Assembly (NCBI RefSeq): GCF_051020765.1
Contig: NC_134943.1
Span: 7,998,001 to 8,062,000 of the forward strand
Source of the DNA: Lasioglossum baleicum
Taxonomy: Eukaryota > Arthropoda > Insecta > Hymenoptera > Halictidae
Reading direction: 5' to 3'
Length of the DNA stretch: 64,000 bases
Positions within the stretch are counted from its first letter, which is position 1, and every line of letters starts with the position of its first letter. A program made the position numbers and the translations under genes. The notes beneath the pieces are model-generated. The model did no database searches, was not told the origin of the DNA, and saw only the letters and a list, made by a program, of their open reading frames with translations. Below, piece after piece: positions 33,624 to 43,977 of the stretch.

Positions 33624-34734
33624 ATCTTGCAATTACAATAAATCTTGATTTGTTAATACTTTCATGTAACATTACGTACGAATTAATTCAGATCTGCAGA
33701 TCTGTATTCAAAATAGAAATTGTCCGCATCAATTGCAAGGAACAGTAGCGATGTAGTCTTTCTTCCTTTGATCATCCTAATAAGTTTAAAATGATACATT
33801 GGCTTTCCTGAATTGTTCTAATGTGTGTACTGTTTCAAAGTGCACAAGCTCGTTCCTGTCACAAATGCATCAAATCCGCAGTCCATTTATAACCAACCAG
33901 AATATATTATTCTCCCCAAAATAATCCGCATCTCTTTCTATGTATCTACAAGTAATGAATGCATTTCCAATACACTGTGTAAAAAAAAAGATTTGAATTT
34001 AAGATAAGTACTCCCGGAGGGGGAGGGGCTCCTCGAGCATGTTGGATAACTTTATATTAGGTCTATTTTTCTTGGGTGAAAAATTCTCAAAAAACTATTT
34101 ATTGTCGTTTGTAGATATTAGTTTAATATTTAGAAGTCCCCGTTGCTACAGGAGAAAAATTACAGTGCACAGAAAGGAAAAATTAGACTACGCATCGCGG
34201 CGTGGCGTCAGTACCTATAGCGGTGATGACGCGACCGGACACCAGCGCTCCTCTTATCTCCAAAGAATAACAAATAATTCCAGAGCTAAGAATCGAATCG
34301 CATGCAAAAAGAATTCTGTATTGTATCCTGTCGTTCATGTTTGTCATTAGAAAAATCAAGTTCAGTTATGTTCACACACAAGTTATGTTAGTATATACTC
34401 TTATATTATTCTATTTAAAACGTGTTCATAAAGTATCGCACGCTTCAATATTACAAAACTTTTTTGAAAAAACAATTTTTTTCGGGAGAAACGAGTAAAG
34501 ATGCGTATGGGCTCGAGGAGGAAGCGTGGGAATAACGTCGTAGAAGGGGAAGGTAGCACGGGGACACAAGTCTTAACCCAGTGACTCTGCTTGGGAGTGT
34601 GTTAGGGCTCATTTATATACCTGATAGTTATTTCATAAAGAATAATTATACTCATTTATCTATACTTATTTTCAAAACGCCGCGTGACATCAGAAACTGA
34701 GAATAATCTTCATTCGCTGGACGTGGTTTTCATG
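33624..34734. other. No gene seen
   Basis: Nothing beyond short ORFs. AAATCCGCAGTCCATTTATA near 33,876 resembles one terminus of the MITEs at 36.7 and 38.9 kb. Confidence 0.4.
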
Positions 34735-34983
34735 TTAACACATTACCGACCGGTGATTATTGAATAATTTTGAAAAATCTATGGCACAATATGCTAAATA
34801 CTTTTTAATGGAACCTTCAATAGCAACAGCAATTTTCATTGTGAACTAACAAGTCACCCTCAATAACGTCATCTAATAGTTTCATTTAAGATTGTAATGT
34901 AAAAGAAAATTTCTATGCTTTCTTTTGGAACAGCACAATTATTGAAAGTCCTATTAATAGGCTACCGGTTGGTAAAGTGTTAA
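34735..34983. mobile_element. TTAA-flanked MITE (249 bp)
   Basis: TTAACACATTACCGACCGGT at the left, ACCGGTTGGTAAAGTGTTAA at the right, with TTAA at both ends. This is typical of a piggyBac-derived non-autonomous element. Confidence 0.85.
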
Positions 34984-35825
34984 CTAACATACAATTCAAA
35001 TTGATGCAACGAATAAAATAAGCTGCAACTCGAAAACAAGGTTATAGAGAGCGCATGTTTATATAAATTCGTCTTCTTCTTATTTTAGTGTACTGAATCA
35101 GCCCCTACTGTACTTCCCACGTGTTCTGACTCACCCTGTATATGAAAGACGCTAATTTCCAAAGAATTTATTCGATAGAGAACAATAAGGAATAAGCAGG
35201 TCATACATGTATAATAAGGAAGATTGTTTTTACCTTCGATGCATATACTGTATACATAGTCAAGTACTAGCACTTATTTAGCAATATGTATAATATAATT
35301 ATATGTACATATGTATATACATATGAGTAAGACTTATTTACGGACAGTCTCGAACATCGTATGTGAAGCGTGAAGCATAAAACTGCAAATAGCTTTGTGA
35401 TCCATTCAATTCAGCTTACTTACGGCAATTGTTACTAAAGATACTTATGAAAATGTAAAACCATCAGAGTTCTTATCCATGCAAACTTATCCAGTTAAAC
35501 GTATCAACCGAATTTGGAAAAATAAATTCTCACAATTATTTATAATAACGTAGTCATATATCATAATATGTAACGTAGTAATTTCTTTCAATGTAATGTA
35601 CCTACACGGTAAAATATTTTGTGAACATTGTTCTCTATAATATTTACTACCTGTGTAGTTGTGTATAAATAGAAAAAATAATTTTGATATATAAACATCT
35701 TAATTTGTTCTTTGTTCTTTGAAAATTGTACAATAAATATAAAACTATAAAAGTAACAGGTACAACGTGGTTGCCTTATAAAAATGACAAGAATTAATTA
35801 TTAATTTATTTAGACTTTGCACGCG
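34984..35825. other. No gene seen
   Basis: TGACTCACCCTGTATA at 35,128 is an isolated MITE end of the type seen at 54,881-55,200. A palindromic ATGTACATATGTATATACAT run lies near 35,303. Confidence 0.4.
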
Positions 35826-35829
35826 GATC

Positions 35830-36010
35830 TTATTATAATATAAATATTATATTATAATTATATTATAATATAAATATTATATTATAATTATATTATAATA
35901 TAAAATCATTTATTATAATTATATTATAATATAAAATCATTTATTATAATTATATTATAATATAAAATCATTTATTATAATTATATTATAATATAAAATC
36001 ATTTATTATA
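35830..36010. repeat. AT tandem repeat (about 32-bp unit)
   Basis: At least four head-to-tail copies of AAATCATTTATTATAATT plus TATATTATAATAT, preceded by two copies of a shorter variant with AAATATTATAT. Confidence 0.85.
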
Positions 36011-36723
36011 AAGACATCTTTATAATTTCATTAATTGTGAAGTAAAAAAATCTAGAACCGGTCATTTGGCCGATCGTGGTACGTTTAGTGTACGATTAGC
36101 TTTGTACCTCAAACTTTTATATAATAAACTTATAGATTGTAACAGCATCCCTTGACTGAAACGTTTTATAAGAGTTGCATTCTAAAATCGGACATTTCAT
36201 ATGCGCAACAACCTAATATTAATCTCCACAATTGAGCGTCGAGGGTGTTATGACCCAGATATAAATTATGTTTATGTTAAAGCGACAAATGACATGATAA
36301 TTATAATATACATTATTCAAAACGTTGGGATGTATTAACATATCATGTCCTCTGACCAAACCAATAAACGCTTTTTAATGACCGTGATTTTATGCGAAAA
36401 GAACTTAACATCGCCGAAATATATATAATTAGTGCTACGAGCTATTTATTTATATTTATTATGAAAACTTTTATAGAAATTAAGCTTTGAAATAAAAGAA
36501 TGCATATTATACATAATGTCTCACACCCCAAACAATCCACCACAAAGCCCAAACGTTAATTGTATGCCTCGTACAGAGCAGCTACTAAAACAGGTGGTTG
36601 ATAAAATAACTTATGCGATTAGCAACGTAGAAATACTAAAACAAAATTATAAAAATATGGAATGCCGTTAACGAAATTCTTGTGCAAAATTAGTGCACGA
36701 ATTAGCGAACATCAAATGTTATT
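36011..36723. other. No gene seen
   Basis: Nothing I can support. Confidence 0.4.
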
Positions 36724-36724
36724 A

Positions 36725-36855
36725 CTAGACTGCGGATCTTTAAGCCAAATGAAAATTTATTTTTCGTTTTAGTGGCCTTATTAAGTTGTAAGAAATGTAT
36801 TGGTACTCTTATTCTTGAGATTGCCATAAATGTATAAAATCCGCAGTCTTTATGC
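36725..36855. repeat. CTAGACTGCGGAT MITE, copy 1
   Basis: CTAGACTGCGGATCTTTAAG at the left and AAAATCCGCAGTC at the right. A related element lies at 38,876-39,016. Confidence 0.65.
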
Positions 36856-37395
36856 CAAATCTTACTTAATGCCAATTCAAACTTTATTATATAATTCGAC
36901 CATTTGTTGAACATGAAATATTTATTAGATATACAATAAGATAGTTAGATATAAAAAAACCATTTGCACTATTATTTAAAAAGAAATACGAAAAAATAAC
37001 GAGAAGCACGGTGCCCAGAAGAAACCAATACATATCTGTTAATATGTAAGAGGTAAAGAATAACATTCACGCAGTCAAAAGTCGAAACAAAGTCGAACTT
37101 GCTACGCAGTGCGACTGCAATACGTGACAAAGTCGTCGGTATCATTCGAGCATATATTTATTTATCTACTTCTATAACTGCGCATAAAATGCCGCAAGGG
37201 TCCGCGCTTGAAATTGGTATTGTATGTCCTTTTAGTAATATGTATACATATAGTCTAAATTTCCACAAGTCCAGTTCGTATAAAATAAATCAAAAAGCAT
37301 AAATTGGTATTAACCTTGTACATGGCTTAAATAATGCTCATTTTAAATTTTTTATTAATAAAAGAAATATACATATATATGTATATGTATAAAGA
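36856..37395. other. No gene seen
   Basis: Nothing I can support. Confidence 0.4.
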
Positions 37396-37397
37396 AA

Positions 37398-37665
37398 TTA
37401 GTCCCTGATCATCTAAATCTAAAACCACTAATATTTTCGATTTCGTAGTTTTAAAGGGTTTTCAGTTCATAAAGGAAAAAATTTCTTCAAACTATGTTTT
37501 ACAATGAGTACCTAGACAAATTAGTTTCACCTTGAATTTAAGAATTTTATCCTCAGGAGGATATGATTCCTGATCATGCGACCATCTAAAATCACTAATA
37601 TTTTCGATTTCGTAGTTTGAAACAGGGTACATAGAATAAAAAATTTCGTCAAAATATTAAACTTG
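37398..37665. repeat. Direct duplication, period about 165 bp
   Basis: CACTAATATTTTCGATTTCG with TAGTTT occurs at about 37,427 and 37,592, preceded each time by CCTGATCAT and followed by a TAAAAAATTTC/AAAAATTTCTTC word. Confidence 0.6.
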
Positions 37666-38133
37666 AAAAATTAGATTTTGTCACGTTTTCGCGGTTCCTG
37701 GACCACTGTAAACTACCGTATACAGATGTGGTCGCATCGTTTTTTAAATTTTACCGCAGCAATCTTGAGATATCGCTTTAGTAAGGTATGTACCGCGACA
37801 TTCATTAAAATTCTTTGGTTCTTTAACTTTTGTCAGCGAGTGTATATCCGCCTTTTCTTAAACCACACAGGTCAGCACTATTAAATCTCATCGTTTTATC
37901 GCTTCGACATAAACGGTCCCGTAAGTATCACATGTCGAGCAACGCACATAGTAAAACCAGTCACCGTCGCGTCGGGGGAGGATTAAACAAAGCTAGGTAC
38001 CTTATGCGCGATAAGGCAGACGCGCATGAATAACGTGATTCCGAAAATGCGAAAATGTTTTTTCCATTATTCAATAATGTAGCATCCCGTTAGCTGAAAC
38101 GACTTCGACGAGCACGCGAGCTTTATACATATA

Positions 38134-38772
38134 CAGTGGGTGTACATTTGTACATACAAAGTATTCGTACACCTTTTAAAAACTAATAACTTATTTATAA
38201 TTGTACCAAACAACCTGATTTTTTATGATCAATTAGAAGCATTGGTTTACGAAACGATATGCGAAAAAGATTTTCCAAATAATTGTAATTTACAATTTCT
38301 TTTAAAAACTTTTTTCTTTGGGCCCTAAATAAAAATTTTAAATATATATTTTGCAGATCTATGTTAGTTATACACATACTGAAAATTTCATCGAAATCGG
38401 TTGACGCGGGGAAAAACGACACGCATCGAAAGATGGACGATTCTGTTTATATTAAGCAGAAACTGATCAAAAGTCGTGTAAAACTTTGATTTTCACCATT
38501 TTTAACCGCTTGTAGCTCGTACGTACATATGTTGATCGATTTCGATGAAATTTAAAGCACGTGTATAACTAACATAGATCCACAAAACACATATTTTAAA
38601 TTTTCATGAAGGGCCCAGATAAAAAAGTTTTAAAAATTGCCTGTTTTATTGTAAATTATAATTTTTGGAAAATTTTTCTTGCGTATCATTTCGTAAACCA
38701 ATGCTTCTAATTAATTATAAAAAATCAGGTCGTTTGGCACGATTATAAGAAAGTTATTATATACACCCACTG
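38134..38772. mobile_element. Tc1-like palindromic MITE (639 bp)
   Basis: The ends CAGTGGGTGTACA and TATACACCCACTG are flanked by TA on both sides. Inner inverted blocks include ATAACTTATTTATAATTGTA against its mirror near 38,745 and AGAAGCATTGGTTTACGAAA against TTTCGTAAACCAATGCTTCT. Fragments occur at 4131-4470 and 18,684-18,750. Confidence 0.85.
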
Positions 38773-38875
38773 TACATACGTAGAATTATTTTTTGGATAG
38801 GCGACCGAAAATTCACCGAGCACATAAACACAACAACTGATCTGTTTTAACGATATACCTTTTCAAAATGTAATA

Positions 38876-39016
38876 ATTAGACTGCGGATTTCATGCATTT
38901 ATGATAAAAATGGCTACGCACAATTTAAAGCAGTGGTCATATTAAAAAGATTTAAGGACATCAGTGTATTAGTTTCAAACATTTTTGATTTCGCATAAAA
39001 ATCCGCAATCTAGTAA
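38876..39016. repeat. CTAGACTGCGGAT MITE, copy 2
   Basis: TTAGACTGCGGATTTCATGC at the left, AAAAATCCGCAATCTAGTAA at the right, about 140 bp. Confidence 0.7.
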
Positions 39017-39100
39017 TAATTGATAAGTTGGGATATGTATTCCCTGAACACAAATAAACCAGCACGATGAATTTTAATGGATCGTTGAACATCTCGTACA

Positions 39101-39437
39101 CCGTTATGTCCGAAAAATGTTGTACTTCCTTGAAAGAGGTGATTTTCCCAAGGTCATTTGAAGGAACTTTTTCCTTTGCGAAAATGTTCTCCGCCGCTTC
39201 GTTAAGGAGGTAATTACATATGTATGTATTAACGAAAAAGACGAACCTATCGTATCATTCGCATTGGTCGAGATGGAATCTGTCTGCGGTAGCCACGTTC
39301 CGATTGGTTCGTGTTTTTCGGTTAAAAACTCCTTAACGAAGCCGCTGAAAGCATTTCTGCAAAGGAAAACGTTACTTGACATGTCCTCAGGAATCAGCCC
39401 TCTCAAGGAAGTATAACAACATTTTTGGGACAGCCTG
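39101..39437. repeat. Palindromic MITE family P, copy 4
   Basis: TGTCCGAAAAATGTTGTACTT at the left and TTTTTGGGACAGCCTG at the right, with the same internal plan as copies 1-3 plus a small CATATGTATGTATTA insertion in the left arm. Confidence 0.8.
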
Positions 39438-39877
39438 TATAATTACGCAGTCGTTATGTAAATGAAAATAAACGCTTGTATTCATTTACTCGAATATCGC
39501 CTATGAATAAAAACGTCCACAGGGATGCCAGTTAGGCATACGCAAAAGAGTCACGTTCTATCAGCGCTGAAATATCTTCCAAGAATGACCGGAAATGATT
39601 ATCGGTATGTATACTGAAATAAATGGAACGACATTTCCGTCTGCGCGTACGACTAACCCAATTATCGCGTAGATTTTGCCAAAAGAATAAATATACAACG
39701 AATAACGGCTGCGAATTTGAAAAGACAACATTGTTTTGCAGCGTTTACAATTGGATCGAACAGTATCGAAGAATAAAACTGTCGTTCGTACATGTCACCA
39801 GTACTTGGTTAATCGAATCGTGGTTAAAGAGTTGCAGATTACAGATAGGATAAAGAATGCATTTGTTGTGAACTTAC
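39438..39877. other. No gene seen
   Basis: Nothing beyond short ORFs; part of the presumed first intron of the minus-strand exon to the right. Confidence 0.4.
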
Positions 39878-39945
39878 CAAACGTTGTTCCGAAGGAGATT
39901 GTTGAATAGGTGGTAGGCCGTGGCACCATGCTGTTCATGCAGCAT
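39878..39945 (-). CDS. Candidate first coding exon, minus strand
   Basis: The reverse strand from ATG 39,945 reads MLHEQHGATAYHLFNNLL then RNNV, 22 codons plus two bases. It ends at a strong donor, TTTG then GTAAGTTCAC. It is the first in-frame ATG after an upstream TGA about 37 codons back. The 300 bases upstream (39,950-40,260) are rich in CG and ACAC, plausible for a 5' UTR and promoter. I do not recognise the peptide, and no second exon is identifiable toward lower coordinates, so the intron would be long and may leave the window. A chance ORF next to a donor cannot be excluded. Confidence 0.45.
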
Positions 39946-39949
39946 GGCG

Positions 39950-40260
39950 AGATGTGTCAAAGATGCACTCGCGAGTCTTCTTTCTTGAGGTCCAAACACG
40001 CGCGACACTCAACCAACATTTCGTGTGTGTGTGTATACGGAAAAAATTCGAATTTTTGACGGACACGCACGTTCATACATCGACCACATTCACTCACCTG
40101 ACACGCACATGCACACACCCTCGCTACGGAAAACGCACACGAAACATCACACATACAGTCGCAGGACGGATGTAGCGTTAAACGTATCATTTGAAATTGA
40201 ACAAGACGAGCACCGAATTTTCGTATAACGACGCGCGCGTTTAATCGAACAGTTGAAAAA
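39950..40260 (-). promoter_or_regulatory. CG-rich segment upstream of candidate exon
   Basis: Locally raised CG content with ACACGCAC/GCACACAC runs, immediately 5' of the minus-strand candidate exon. No TATA box or initiator can be assigned with confidence. ORFs on both strands here are low-complexity artefacts. Confidence 0.3.
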
Positions 40261-41399
40261 TAAAGGTAACCTATGCCTGTGTCGGAACGTTACCGCGGTC
40301 GTGCGAATATAGTGGTTCAATCGTGTGGGAAAAATGATTTTTAGAAAAGCCCGATTTCCTGACACAAATTGATCGATTTAAATGGAAAAACGAAAGCACG
40401 AGTGAAACGTAGTTTCACCTTACTAACCTATGCGTAGTATGTCGACCGGTTGTCACGATTACTGAACGAGTTCAAAACATTTCCACGACACTGACTTGTG
40501 CAGATATCACGACGGCTGCCATATTGGATTCTCATTCCGCAAACCACCGACGAGATATTTATAAAAGGGAGACAATCTTACGAGATTTTACGAAAAATTC
40601 ACACGACGCTAGTGACCTCTCCCGAGGCAACGCGATATTTCCTAAGCATAAAATGTCTACACAATAAGCCAAAATCGATTTTGGAATGCATTATTTTCAT
40701 TATTTTCGATACAATTCATTGTTTCCAGTAAATCAGTAGAAATTATTTGGTACATCAAGAAACATAACTATAGTCCCAGAGAACACTTTATAAATTTCTA
40801 CGTTTTCGCGGTAATCGTAGAATTAAAAGGCCAGAACATGAATAATTTTTATAAACAATTAAAGTTGTGTTTCTCCCCTATATAATTTTGACGATCATAC
40901 AACATTTTCAAGAGAGTATGTATAGGAAGAAAAATTAAAATTCAGTGTATGCAATTAAATAATTACATTCTTCATTTGGCCTTTCAAGTTTACTATAAAA
41001 ACATGAAAGACGTCAACAGTTGCGAGTGACCCTAATTTTTTAATGAAATGTTTTATAATCATATACGCGTACATTGTTTACGTATAAATACAAATATAGT
41101 TATAGATGAATTCTAAAAAAAAAACGTATTGAAATCTTCGCTATCTACGTAATTAATAAATAAGGGTTTTTGTTAATCTTTCATAGAGCGCTTTTACTTG
41201 ATCTTTTAACTTTAACATTTTTAATACAATACTCGTCAACCCACTTCAAAATATAACGGGAATATAATTTATAAAAAATTTTAATCAGTTTAAATAAATT
41301 CTTTGTTACCGATTATTTATTATCACATCGGTCGGTAATGTAGCTTTCTTGTTTGCATTTCGACTAAAATTCTACCCTCTACATTGTCGCATAATCGAT
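40261..41399. other. No gene seen
   Basis: AT-rich, no repeats or coding signal. Confidence 0.4.
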
Positions 41400-41720
41400 G
41401 TTTACGGAGACGGCGCCACGCCGACGAGATACTACGATACTACTGCCAGCCCCTGTGCTATCACCGACGAGACTGCCAGCCCCTGTGTTATTCAGCGGGA
41501 CCGGTAACCGGGCGCGACGGGCGCGGGGATAACGTAGAACTTACAGTGATCTGAAATACCACATCGCTAAAAGTTCTACCAACGACGAGATACTCGTCAA
41601 GTAGAAGAAGAATGATATAGTATTTACCAATTCTGTAATTGCCTTATAATACTATCACCGACGAAATACTATCCCGTCTCTTTACCTAAATAGAACCAGA
41701 CGATATATGACATTGTTCAC
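41400..41720. repeat. CACCGACGAGA-word region preceding the hairpin unit
   Basis: CTGCCAGCCCCTGTG(C/T)TAT appears twice, and ACCGACGA(G/A)A several times. It includes a GACGAGATACTCGTC hairpin near 41,585. It probably belongs to the same structured element as the tandem units that follow. Confidence 0.4.
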
Positions 41721-42077
41721 GCCCGGGGCAAATCAGCTTGGATAATACATATATTTTGATCTGAAGGAAGGTAAAATTGCAAAATGTTGTGAAAGACAAT
41801 AAGTATAGGACTAGAATTTATTGAAAAATCAACATATTTATTAAATGTGCAGCTATTAGCTCGATATTATCCTTTATTCATAAGACACTAAAAGTTCTTA
41901 CAAATAAAGGATATTACCGATTGCCCAGGTCTCACCACGAGGAGGTTGCTGCACGAGAGACCCGAAAGGGAGTCAGAACGAATGCAATATTCCTTCTGGC
42001 TCCCTTTCTTACAACGACAGACTTAATACTAAATTACGCAAGTATGTCGAGTAATTATCGCGGGGCAAAAGGTGTGA

Positions 42078-42098
42078 ATCGGAGAAGAAGTCTCCGAT
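42078..42098. repeat. AGAAG-loop hairpin 1
   Basis: Arms ATCGGAGA and TCTCCGAT, loop AGAAG, 8 perfect pairs. Repeated at +2288. Confidence 0.75.
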
Positions 42099-42116
42099 CC
42101 ACGGGGGATCGAAGGC

Positions 42117-42140
42117 GAATCAGGCAGAAGGCTCTGATTC
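42117..42140. repeat. AGAAG-loop hairpin 2
   Basis: Arm GAATCAGGC, loop AGAAG, arm GCTCTGATTC; nine pairs with one bulge. Confidence 0.7.
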
Positions 42141-42162
42141 TTTCAAAGTGAAAAACAAGAGC

Positions 42163-42187
42163 GAACCAGAGCAGAAGGCTCTAGTTC
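42163..42187. repeat. AGAAG-loop hairpin 3
   Basis: Arm GAACCAGAGC, loop AGAAG, arm GCTCTAGTTC; nine of ten pairs. Confidence 0.75.
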
Positions 42188-42300
42188 GAAGGTGACGCGG
42201 CGCGTACAATGCTTGCAGTGCAGCTCCGGTCAGAGCCGATACCTGACGTGTCCTCACCAAGAGGAATGGACAGTGAGAAGTGTTCAAACGTAGAACCATC

Positions 42301-42443
42301 TCTCTGCCAACTACCTGCCACCAGGCAACGCGATGCATTGAGGTAACGTGGGTAGGATGACGAACAGAGAATTTCTCTGCCAACTACCTGCCACCAGGCA
42401 ACGCAAAGCGTTGAGGTGACTCGGGTAGGATTACGAACAGAGA
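42301..42443. repeat. Two tandem branched modules (68 bp each)
   Basis: Module 1 at 42,302-42,369 and module 2 at 42,375-42,442. Each is closed by TCTCTG:CAGAGA, then CTACC:GGTAG, and encloses small hairpins. TGCC-ACCA-GGCA is intact in both. AACGC-AAA-GCGTT and GAG-GTGA-CTC are perfect in module 2 and degraded in module 1. The layout is a multi-branch fold; it lacks tRNA features such as an anticodon arm of correct length or a CCA-type acceptor. Confidence 0.65.
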
Positions 42444-42540
42444 GAATGGCAATACGAGTGAACAGGCCTCAATGAACCACCCCTCTCAATGTATCGACGC
42501 CGAATACCGGCTCCAACCGGTCTGGTACATACAAGCAAGG

Positions 42541-42567
42541 TCCGACACAGCAGAGGGCTGTGTCGGA
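42541..42567. repeat. AGAGG-loop hairpin 4
   Basis: Arm TCCGACACAGC, loop AGAGG, arm GCTGTGTCGGA, 11 perfect pairs. Confidence 0.8.
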
Positions 42568-43002
42568 GTCAAATATACGAGTCGAGTAAAGTGAAGTTAC
42601 GGCAATAATTACTCGACATATTTACAACAAAGATATACGAGCTTAAAAATTACCGCACGCACGCACGCACGCAATTAATTATTGGCATTGGTATTATACT
42701 GATTCATTGTTATGGTAATTCTATACTGATATACAGATATAGTGATATGCGATATACTGCTAAACTGATATGCTGATACCTTTGTATACTGATATCCTGA
42801 TAACTAGATATGCATATGTATATGGTATTACAGATTTAGAGATTAAACCAAAAACGTTAAATCGAGCAAATAATACCAATGCCAATAATTACTACAATAT
42901 TATGGGTATATATACAGATGCGCATAGTACAAGCTCTTAAAAATTAACGCACGCAAGCCGAGCAATTATTGGGGACCAAACAACTAAATCGCAAAAGGGG
43001 AA

Positions 43003-43027
43003 GAATCAAAGCAGAAGGCTTTGATTC
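43003..43027. repeat. AGAAG-loop hairpin 5
   Basis: Arm GAATCAAAGC, loop AGAAG, arm GCTTTGATTC, 10 perfect pairs. Confidence 0.8.
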
Positions 43028-43042
43028 GCAAATAAGAAACAT

Positions 43043-43067
43043 GAGCCTGAGCAGAAGGCTTAGGTTC
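43043..43067. repeat. AGAAG-loop hairpin 6
   Basis: Arm GAGCCTGAGC, loop AGAAG, arm GCTTAGGTTC in copy 1 and GCTCAGGTTC in copy 2, so copy 2 restores one full pair where copy 1 has a G-T wobble. Confidence 0.75.
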
Positions 43068-43237
43068 GGGGGTGACGCTAAGACAATAATTGCTCGGCAA
43101 ATAAAACTAACTTAAGAATACGCCGCAGTTTTCTTGGTTTGTCCTCTTCTTGGTTTGTCCTCTTCTTGGTATGTCTTCTTCTTGGTGTATTCTAGCTGAA
43201 ACAGACTAATAATATAGTTAGACATAACAATACATAA

Positions 43238-43752
43238 CCCTGCACACGAGTGCAAACCTAATACCCGCTCACGAGAGCAAACCTAGAACCAGTTCACGAG
43301 AACCAAACTAACCCCGCACACGAGTGCGAATCTAACCAGCTCATGAGAGCCAAACAAACCCCGCACACGAGTGCGAATCTAACCAGCTCACGAGAGCCAA
43401 ACAAACCCCGCACACGAGTGCGAATCTAACCAGCTCACGAGAGCCAAACAAACCCTGCACACGAGTGCGAATCTAACCAGCTCACGAGAGCCAACCTAAC
43501 ACCAGCTCACGAGAGCCAAACAAACCCCGCACACGAGTGCGAATCTAACCAGCTCACGAGAGCCAAACAAACCCCGCACACGAGTGCGAATCTAACCAGC
43601 TCACGAGAGCCAAACAAACCCCGCACACGAGTGCGAATCTAACCAGCTCACGAGAGCCAACCTAACACCAGCTCACGAGAGCCAAACAAACCCCGCACAC
43701 GAGTGCGAATCTAACCAGCTCACGAGAGCCAAACTAACCCCGCACACGGGTG
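43238..43752. repeat. Mini-hairpin tandem array (47-bp unit), copy 1
   Basis: Each 47-base unit has two tiny hairpins: CGCAC-ACGA-GTGCG and GCTC-ACGA-GAGC. GCAC-type hairpins start at 43,314, 43,361, 43,408, 43,455, 43,527, 43,574, 43,621, 43,693 and 43,740. Steps are 47, except two of 72 where an extra GCTC hairpin is added. Edge variants are TGCAC:GTGCA and GTTC:GAAC with the same loop. Confidence 0.85.
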
Positions 43753-43977
43753 CGGCCTATAGGCGATTCGGGTACCCCGGGGACGCGACACCCCGTACTC
43801 ACTCACGGCACCATCCGTGAGTGAGCCCCTGGGGGACCTCCGATCGGAGGAATACCAATTTCAGACAAGATATGAAAATGTTTCGAAGCGGGACTTGTGA
43901 AAGTCCCGATGCAAACAATTGGAAATACAGAAATACAAATTGTCGAGATTACTGATTGAAATAACGAACTCAAGGCG

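Larger units (their letters stand above)
41845..43972. repeat. Hairpin-rich 2-kb unit, tandem copy 1
   Basis: First of two nearly identical units (offset 2288 bases at the left end). Order: a 14-bp stem-loop at 41,865-41,916; GGTCTC:GAGACC and GGGAG:CTCCC stems; a domain closed by GTCGAGTAATTAT (42,046) and ATAATTACTCGAC (42,605); a domain closed by a 22-bp stem (42,676 with 42,870); a domain closed by GCCGAGCAATTATTG (42,957) and CAATAATTGCTCGGC (43,084); a mini-hairpin array at 43,238-43,752; then CTCACTCACGG:CCGTGAGTGAG and CCTCCGATCGGAGG. ORFs inside are identical in both copies but lack domains, and every open stretch coincides with paired arms. I read it as non-coding. Family unknown. 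Confidence 0.8.

Noticed and set aside
41921..42383. Duplicated ORFs of 76 and 87 codons as conserved genes
   Set aside because: They are identical in both tandem units only because the DNA is recently duplicated, and they lie over paired hairpin arms on both strands.
42301..42443. tRNA-like gene from the branched modules
   Set aside because: Arm number and lengths, loop sizes and invariant tRNA bases do not fit; only the general branched shape is similar.
43238..43752. CRISPR-like direct-repeat array
   Set aside because: Regular 47-base spacing, but there are no unique spacers (all sequence repeats), no cas genes, and the genome is clearly eukaryotic with spliced genes.
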